The notes below the pieces were generated by a model. It searched no databases and was not told the origin of the DNA. It worked only from the letters and a program-made list of their open reading frames with translations. DNA of 64,000 nt, from positions 154,424,817 through 154,488,816 of the forward strand of contig CM061132.1 in NCBI GenBank assembly GCA_030789695.1, written 5' to 3'. Origin of the DNA: Scilla litardierei (lineage: Eukaryota > Streptophyta > Magnoliopsida > Asparagales > Asparagaceae). Made by a program: the position numbers and the translations under genes. Below, piece by piece: positions 56,776 through 64,000 of the stretch (positions are counted from its first letter, which is position 1; every line of letters begins with the position of its first letter).

Positions 56776-57756
56776 GCAATGCGTGTAAAGTTATGCCAGA
56801 GAGACCAAGTTGTAAGGGAATGATGCTAATCTAAACGATTTAGATCATGCAGCGGAAGACAGAAAATTAAAAATTTTATATACTAGCAATCATCATACCT
56901 AAAGATTTACTGTAATACTAAGATGAACAACTAAATAAAAACCATATATTTTTGCAAGTGTACTCAAGCGATATTCGTAGATCCAAAGCTCTTTCGGTGA
57001 AGGCTAGAAGCGTCGTGTTCTCCTCTTCAGCCAGCGTTTTAGATGATTCATGTGATGAAGAACACCTTCACGATTCACGAGCCCTCCAAAAACTTGAACC
57101 GCCCTCTAAGCTTTGCTAGAGCGCGAAAGAAGGAGAATGAAAAACTTTTGATTTTGTGCGAGAGACTCTCCATGTGAAGATGTTTGAATATCTCCGCATA
57201 ATGAGACTTTCTCAATAGAGATTAGTGTGTTTGCAAGGGGCCATGGAAGATCCGGCCCCTTTATAGTGCCAGGGAGAGCCGATCTGATTCGAATTGAGTG
57301 CTCGTATAGCACTCAACCTTACCCCTAAACATGCAAAGAAGAAGAAGTGTCCATGAACATAACAATCTAGGGTGTTCATAAAGATATGATTATAATGCGA
57401 TTTATGACAATATGATTTTTTACATGAGCTCTAACAAAAACTAGCCCGCAACTTGGAAGCTTTGATCCATATGTTGGTTTTAGCATGTATCAACATGTCA
57501 TGGCACATAATAAATAAATAGAACATGTGCATATAGGACTATATCATATCTAGCATGGATCTACTATTTGCACAGTAGAAAATAATTAAACGTATACCCA
57601 TTTTTATAGGCTCACAACTTAGCAACATTAATTAGAGAGTGATCTAGGAGTAGAATTCCTGGTATATAGAGACTCAAGGATCTTTATATAGGCTCTCAAA
57701 TCTTATATATTCATTCCTGCTAAGAAATATATATCATGGTTGATAAGTCCTCCAAA
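56776..57756. other. intergenic, repeat-like, no gene seen
   Basis: 56830-57330 has the look of degenerate plant repeat DNA (GATCATGCAGCGGAAGAC..., CTCTTTCGGTGAAGGCTAGAAGC) but no domain, LTR end or terminal repeat could be fixed. Confidence 0.35.
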
Positions 57757-58769
57757 TAGGGATGAAAATTGGCCGGGTTGGACCGGGTCGGGGCTAAGCC
57801 CATGCCCATGCGCAGAATACTTCAGGCCTAAAATCCGAACCCGGCCCCGGCCCTAGGCCTTTTAAATGACAATCCTAACCCTACCCAACGAGTTGTTGGG
57901 TTGGCCCTTGGGCTTTCGTGCCAGCCCTGTGCTTGTTTGAATTGCAATTCTAATCCATAATTATTAACAATAACATATCAAACAAAAAATTAAAAGCAAA
58001 AACATGCATATAGCCTATATGTATAATAACATCAATTTATAAATTTCTTTTTGGTTAGGTGCCCATGATCATTGTCAAAAAGCTATGCAAGTGATATCTT
58101 TATGAAAAATAAGTTACACTACTGTATATTTTGCTACATGTTCAACTCTTCCCATTAATGGCCTAATCTCATGCCATCAGATGGGGAAGGAAGAACCGAA
58201 CAAACAAGATTCAGAGACAAAGAATTGGATAGATAAGAAACCAAATCACAATTCAAGTAAGAATTGCTGATTTGATCAAGAAAACTAAATCAAAATTATT
58301 TGAAATTAATATGATTAGATCATATCATAATCTGGAAACAAGCAATAATTCAATCCGAAAGAGAGACGTGCTACCATATTGAGATCACGTTTCAATTTTT
58401 TGGAAGGAATAAACTAGAAAAAAAATTGAAAAATTGATATCAGATTTCTGTTGGAAGTGAGCAGTTGGTTTTTGATTAGAGCAAGAAAGAGACTGAATGG
58501 TCTAAAATTACACGGGGTAATTTTTTGATTTCATATGAGTTGAACAAGATATTTTAATATCCTTTGGAATGACATGTTTTTAATGATTGTTAGCATGGAG
58601 TCGGGGCCGGGACGGGGGCCGGGGCGAGGTTGGACCTAATGTCTGCCCTGGCTCCAGACCCGATAAAATTCAGGCCTTAATGAAAGCCATAACCTTAGTC
58701 TTGTTTTTGCAAGGGCCGTGGCCCGGGTCAAGGGGCAATCGGGCTGACACCGGCCCATTTTCATCCCTA
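57757..58769. mobile_element. hAT-like nonautonomous DNA transposon, 1,013 bp
   Basis: The ends are inverted: TAGGGATGAAAATTGGCCGG at left and the reverse complement of TAGGGATGAAAATGGGCCGG at right. Flanking octamers CCTCCAAA (57749-57756) and CCCCCAAA (58770-58777) match at 7 of 8, the target size of hAT elements. Subterminal regions are rich in CCCGG/GGGCC repeats. No transposase is encoded, so it would depend on one supplied elsewhere. Confidence 0.75.
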
Positions 58770-58777
58770 CCCCCAAA

Positions 58778-59640
58778 ACAAATCCAATGTTCTATTCATT
58801 TCCATTGCCAATGCATGGAAGGAATGAGAATTGCTTTGGCAATACCAGGAAATAATTGGAATCTCACGGCCCATCAAGATGGGCCCAACAGGATTAGCCC
58901 AAAAACTAAAAAAAAAAACAGAGGGATTTTGAAGAAAAAAAGAAACTTTAGAGGTAGGAGATGGGTGGCAAAATGAATACGACCCAACCCGACTCAAGTC
59001 AAACCCGGCCATCCGGGCTGGGTATTCGGGTTGACACGATAGATCCCGGATAAAACCCAGATAGGACGGTGTTTTGACCCGTCGACCTGCATTGACCCGT
59101 ATTCAACCCGTTATGATTTAATAAACATAAAACATAAATATATGTATGTACATGTAACATATCTACACAGGCGGATGTAGGGATGTTTGGTGAGGGGGCA
59201 GGGTGCTTTCTAGTGTACAGGTCGGTGGTGATTAATCCTTATTTAATTAATCTAGTGATTAACCCATAAGATGATAACCACCAACACATCATATCAAAAA
59301 ATTTAAGCCAGATGGGGAAGCAGCCTTTACATGCTAACACATTCTCTCTCTCTCCCTAATTTAATTGATGGCAATGAAGTACTCTCTAAAGTTCTAGGGA
59401 ATTAATATAGTAGGGCAAAAAAGCAAGCATGCAATTTTTGCTCTTTTGGTCTGCCATCATAAGGGCCACTAGGGTTTTGCCTATGTCCTAATGTTTCCTT
59501 GTATGACTACTATTCTAAATGATAAATGATAGGTATACATCATGCCCCCTTAATGTGTCACACAATGGAAAATAGCACTATTTCACTTGACTGTGATCAA
59601 AATGGTCATGATTCTCACCTCCATTCTCTTGAAGTTGATT
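58778..59640. other. intergenic DNA with repeat debris
   Basis: 58976-59115 is rich in GACCCG/CCCGG words resembling hAT subterminal sequence. No gene seen. Confidence 0.35.
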
Positions 59641-60560
59641 AGTTCAAGTGATATCCTCACTCCCAAATCTATCGGGGGCGATTGCCGATGAGAATCTTCT
59701 CATACGTCGTTGGAAAAGTGAATTACATGGGCTAATTGATACATCACTGGGCCGGCCCAATTATTCATTCGAGCGGATAGGCCCAAAAGCCCAGCAAATC
59801 CCACAACTTCGGCCCAACAGCACATATGCAGCCACGCCAGGTCGGCCGTTACTTCATTTAAGGCGATAGCCGATCTGACCGTTGCGCTCCTTCATTTAAA
59901 TCATTAGGCATTTAATGACTGACCGTTAGCTCGTCATCAATGGCGGTAGCTTAGGCCAAAAGCAATAAAGCGGCTTAAAAGATCGGACGTTACACTCTGA
60001 CATCTCTCCAAAGTAATTCCTATAAGTAATCTCTTGGACAATGGTAGAAGGGACAGTCTCGGACAACTCGCGAGAGTCATAAAAGTCAGGTCCTCCTACA
60101 CAAGGATATTCTCCATCTAAAATTCTACATTCCCTCTATGGCTTGGCTCGGTGCAATAACTATCGGTTGATCTCCCAACAGATTGACCCTAGTTACCACG
60201 AGCCTCCTTTGAGTCACCATCTACCTTAAGCATGAGACGGAATAGGTCGGACCCCAGATCCGACCCTCAAAACGAGCTCTTTGTGTTGCAGGAAGCGGAA
60301 GGTAGCCCGGGATCAGCTCGGACCAGAGCTCCAACAGCTCGGATTGAGGCCTATTAAGCCCAGGGTCAGCTCGGACCAGAGTCTTAACAACTCGAATAGA
60401 GGCCTATTCAGCACGGGGTCAGCTTGTCCAGTCTCCAGTTAGCTGCCAGTAGATAGAGGCCTATGTCGGACCATGCATGATCCAAACTTCTTTGTTGGAC
60501 CGTAATCCAGCTTACACCACCTTTTACAGGAGGATCATGCCTTTTGGAAAGTTAGACTGA
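59641..60560. repeat. LTR-like debris including a 53-bp tandem repeat
   Basis: Moderately GC-rich sequence with retrotransposon-LTR character. Three tandem units built on GGGTCAGCTCGGACCAGAG...GAGGCCTATT begin at about 60309, 60362 and 60416; the third is diverged. No coding sequence and no LTR ends could be fixed. Confidence 0.45.
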
Positions 60561-61420
60561 AGAATGTAAAATTTAGGTAGAGGCTTTAGCTTCCTTAAAT
60601 TTTAAGCTGATAGGCAGAGGATTAACTTTCAATAATACATGTCCTCCTGAAATATTGTTCTCGTGGCCCATGAATTTAACAATAAGTACAGTAAGATTCT
60701 TCAAACACACACATGCCTACACAAGACATTATCATGTTGGCTTCATATTTGCATTAACCTAGGGAAGATTGGGAGATGAACAAAACCTAGGGTTCGGGAA
60801 AATTTCGGTATGTGTGATAAACTCTTTTCTCCCTCAGCAATCCCAGTTCTTTGTTGGGATTGATGCTAATCGTGCACCATGTGTGTAGATTTAAAGGTAT
60901 GTGTGTAAATTTCAAACTAAACATCTTGACTGCTCACAAATTAGGTGTCCAAAATTGGTGTCATATCACTCAGCCCATGATAACACCCCATCTTGGTCAT
61001 GAAGCCTAATCATTTGTCTTTAAACATCATTGACAAAATTAAAATTTTGATTTAACAACCAAACATGCAATCACTGAGGCAGTGCACCTCCATCATGGCT
61101 CATGAGAGCTGCCCTATGCTCAAGATGGGCTTCAGAGCAGAAGCCTAGTTTATTTAATTTGATTAGGGTTGGCTTTTTCCCACCCTGTTTCCATTAATTT
61201 TGCATAAATGCATATAATTTTAGTAGAAAGCTAGTTAGAAGAAATGATGAGTGCATGGTGCTGCAAAAAGCACTACAGAACCCGCAGGATTCCTGTAATT
61301 TTAACAAACAATTTGTCAAACCACTAATCAATTAGATTTGATGGAGGCCCCCCACTAATCAACACAGCCAGGACGGCGCCTCCCTTTGTTTTCATTGTTT
61401 CATTTTACATAAATACTAGT
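60561..61420. other. AT-rich intergenic DNA, no gene seen
   Basis: Only short frames without domains. Confidence 0.45.
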
Positions 61421-62847
61421 AATTACCTTGCCCCTGTCGCAGTAAACATTATACATGCACGGATTAGTGGTGTCGAGATTGCCTCTTGTTTTGGGGGTGT
61501 TTTCTCACCACTAGTTGATAGTTTGGAGGTCCAGCGGGTCGTCACGGTCACGTGAGTCGCGTGCGGCCTCCGGGGTCGGTTGTCCGAGCTTTTGCTTGGA
61601 CGGGAACGCACAGACCCGTGCATCGATGTGCCGAATGGAAGCTTCAGCGGAGTGACGGTTTCCTGGAACGATCGGTCGAACGAGCTTGGGCTTGAGAGTG
61701 TTCGGACCCGAACGATGGAGCGTTGAAGGGTGGCTTCGGCTGGTTGATGTCTCCTTCGATCTGCACAGCCGAGAAAGCTCGTCTGGGGGGGTCGGACCTT
61801 GGTTCCGACCAAGTCCCCTCCGATGCCTAAGTCAGCACTTGTCTGAAGGATGCTCGGTGGGATCTAGTATGGTTCACGGAGAGACCAATACGCGAGTCCT
61901 CAGGCCGAGCTGTGGAGGAGAAATGTGTGAAGCGGAAGAAAGGTCTTGGAGAGGTGGAATACCTGAGACTTGGGTATCCAGGATTCGATCCCTTGGCGTT
62001 TCGTCTTTCGGGCCTCTTATAGTAGTCCGCATGTCAACGCCTTCATGGCTACTGTCATCTCGCTTTCCGTGCGTGCCCGCTTTGATGGTCCCTTCAAGGG
62101 ACATGAAGACGGACGTGATGACATATTGACTGGTTTTCAAGACGGGCGCGATCTGGGGAGCGGTTTCCTCAATCTTGGACGGTTAGCATCTTCCCCGATG
62201 CTGGCTTTGGGCCGCCGCGACTTGATACGCTCGCGGGGCCTTCAGGTTTGGGCCCAATCCCCCAGGGCCGTGGGCTTGGCCTACTCCGTTTTGGGGGGTT
62301 GTATCAATTGCCCCCCATCGTCGGGCCGTTCGGCCCTTGACGGTTCGGTCCAAGGGATGTGATTCGTGCGGATTTAACGAGCACGTTAGTCAAGGCGACA
62401 CATTAAATAAAGGTCATCATGGCGATGCAACCCAGGAATTCTCCCGCCCTTTAGAAGTGGGATTCGGAGAGCCACCTTCAGGGGGATGTTGATGCGTATC
62501 CTTCTTTGGATGGCCTGGATTCGGAGCCGTCCTCCATATAAAACGACATGGTTTTGGGGTTCCTTCAGCGCTTCTCGATTTTGCTTTCGTTTCCTCTCGT
62601 CGTTACCGAGTCTCTCTCTGTCTCCTCTTCGACATCCCCTTCTCCAGCTTTCGCAAGGTAACACACTTTTTTACTTCCGTTATTGTTTTGCTCAATGGAG
62701 AGGGCACTGAGAATAGGAACTCTGCCGCCTGATGCCGATGATTCCATCGCAGCCGTCGATGCATCTTCGTTATGCATGAAAGGCAAGGGTTTGCTATTTG
62801 AGGATTTGATCTAACGAGGGAATCCTCCGGGGCTGAGGGATCCGAGG
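61421..62847 (+). other. GC-richer transposon-like region with a TATA box and short ORF
   Basis: The base composition changes abruptly to GC-rich. Phrases such as CCTCCGATGCCTAAGTCAG and a CAATTGCCCCCC stretch are of a kind seen in plant LTRs. A TATA box (TATAAAA, 62537-62543) is followed by a CT-rich leader, a donor-like GCAAG|GTAACA (62656), and an ATG at 62695 opening 39 codons to TAA at 62812-62814 (MERALRIGTLPPDADDSI...). I do not recognise the peptide. It may be an element's 5' end interrupted by the LTR at 62848. Confidence 0.35.
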
Positions 62848-64000
62848 TGTAACAACCCGGTTTCATCAACACATCAATTTAAGTATTTAACGTATTTTCA
62901 ACATTTTAAATATTTCTTTATACTGGTTAGTCAGGAGTTTTATATTAAAATTGATTCCAAAAATTTCTTACAAAAATAATTTGAAGCATTAAACTAATTA
63001 TATTGTATTTCAGTAAGTTCGGATTCCATCAAATACCTCTAAATAATCTTGATAAAATTCATTTTCAATTATTACGGTTTTTGCTTAATGAATTAATTTT
63101 CTATACAAACATTATCGAAATATTTTCAAACTTGTACAGTATCATCGTATGATCATTTAGGGCTTTCTATTTTAATTTCGTAATTTTCTGATATCAAATT
63201 GACCTAGAAACCGCAAACCCGCTTTCTAAATGTTTTGGCCAAAAACTAGTATCTCCGTAGCTCAAACCCCAAAATGGATCTCATATTCGTGATCCTTGCG
63301 AAGATATGATCCCGTGGGTATGTGTTTGTAATTTTTCGGAGTCGTATGCGAAAACAGAGTTGTATTCCTCTGTTTTCACTAATTACAATCATTAATGACC
63401 ATTTTACAATTACTAATTAACTTTTTACTTAATTACTTCTACCCTAATCCCCCAACCAACTCTCTTAACTCACCTCCCCTTAGCTGGTGAGATCCAAAAT
63501 TATTGGATCTCACCCATCCCTTTGTCTCCACCCGAATTACAAGATTACCATTAAGCTAATCCTATATAAACCCCCACAGCTTCTCACTTAACCCACACAC
63601 AGTATTATTCTCTCTCCCTTTTTATTTTTGTTTACGCTTCGAAACCCAGGCTTTCTAAATCACACACACTCTCTATCTCTTGCTCTCTCTCTCTCTCACG
63701 CTCTCTCCCACCGGCGTTTGACTGTCGCCCTCCGCCCGTCCACCGAGCCCCGACACCGCCATTGCCACCTCGTCATCGTCAGTCGCCGTTCCGACCACCC
63801 ACACACAAGCTCAGCCCTCACTCTCTCATGCCTCTCTCCCCGCTCCCTCTCGCCGTGACCCACGCCCGCCGCTCGCCGCCGTCCTCGACAACTCCGCCTC
63901 CGCTCTCGGAGGATCACGCCACCACCGCCTCGCACTCCCCGCCTCCTCCTCCAACTGTCGCCACCCGCACGCCATGACCGTCGTCAGCGAAGGCCACCAA
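62848..64000 (+). mobile_element. probable start of a Ty3/gypsy-type LTR, running off the window
   Basis: TGTAACAACCCGG at 62848 resembles the start of many plant gypsy LTRs (TGTRACAMCCCG). Composition switches there from GC-rich to AT-rich. A TATA box (TATATAAA, 63563-63570) sits about 715 bases in, followed by a CT-rich then CCGCC-rich stretch to the window end. Open frames in 63628-63977 are Pro/Arg/Ser low-complexity. Neither the LTR end nor internal domains are visible, so a CT/GC-rich gene leader cannot be excluded. Confidence 0.4.

Noticed and set aside
61423..62362. Several 90-147-codon frames on both strands
   Set aside because: GC-rich transposon-like DNA keeps many frames open; none shows a known domain.
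63628..63977. Pro/Arg/Ser-rich frames at the window end
   Set aside because: Simple CT and CCG-rich sequence downstream of a TATA box; could be a leader or LTR, with no support as coding.

Overview
This is a nuclear segment of a flowering plant, almost certainly a eudicot. It has intron-containing plant genes with spliceosomal GT-AG introns, a plant-type sugar exporter, AT-rich intergenic DNA and many plant transposon families. The species cannot be named from the sequence. Only three ordinary host genes are supported; most of the rest is transposon-derived.

Layout. 1-900 is the 3' end of a Ty1/copia element. 900-4500 holds two foldback (hairpin) elements and a duplicated AT-rich block with microsatellites. 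4697-6007 (minus) is a complete intronless eRF1 coding sequence (translation termination). Its promoter and non-coding first exon appear to lie near 11.7-11.8 kb, which implies a 5.7-kb 5'-UTR intron carrying repeats and a probable Helitron. 12.0-14.1 kb has a small MITE and a clean Helitron. 15161-24528 is a complete SIRE-type copia element with 1.65-kb LTRs and a TTTTA target duplication; gag and pol share one frame and are separated by a single UAG. 26115-31868 is a complete, apparently intact Tork-type copia element with 780-bp LTRs that I see differ at one position, and a CTCCA target duplication.

32279-35286 (plus) is a four-exon gene for a 110-residue coiled-coil protein, whose start lies about 410 bp downstream of the Tork 3' LTR. 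38391-44196 is an old, decayed Tork-like element. Its 3' two-thirds plus about 2.3 kb of flank were duplicated in tandem (39968-46497 and 46503-52821). Each copy later gained its own Helitron, so each copy preserves the other's empty insertion site.

54404-55675 (minus) is a six-exon SWEET sugar transporter with an apparent GC-AG first intron. 56-64 kb holds nonautonomous DNA transposons (a hAT-like one at 57757-58769), LTR-like debris, and the start of what looks like a Ty3/gypsy-type LTR at 62848 running off the window.

The host genes do not form a pathway. eRF1 acts in translation termination, SWEET in membrane sugar transport, and the coiled-coil protein has no assigned role. The main biological story is transposon dynamics: recent copia insertions near genes, Helitrons with exact empty sites, and a Gag-UAG-Pol arrangement that may depend on stop-codon readthrough.
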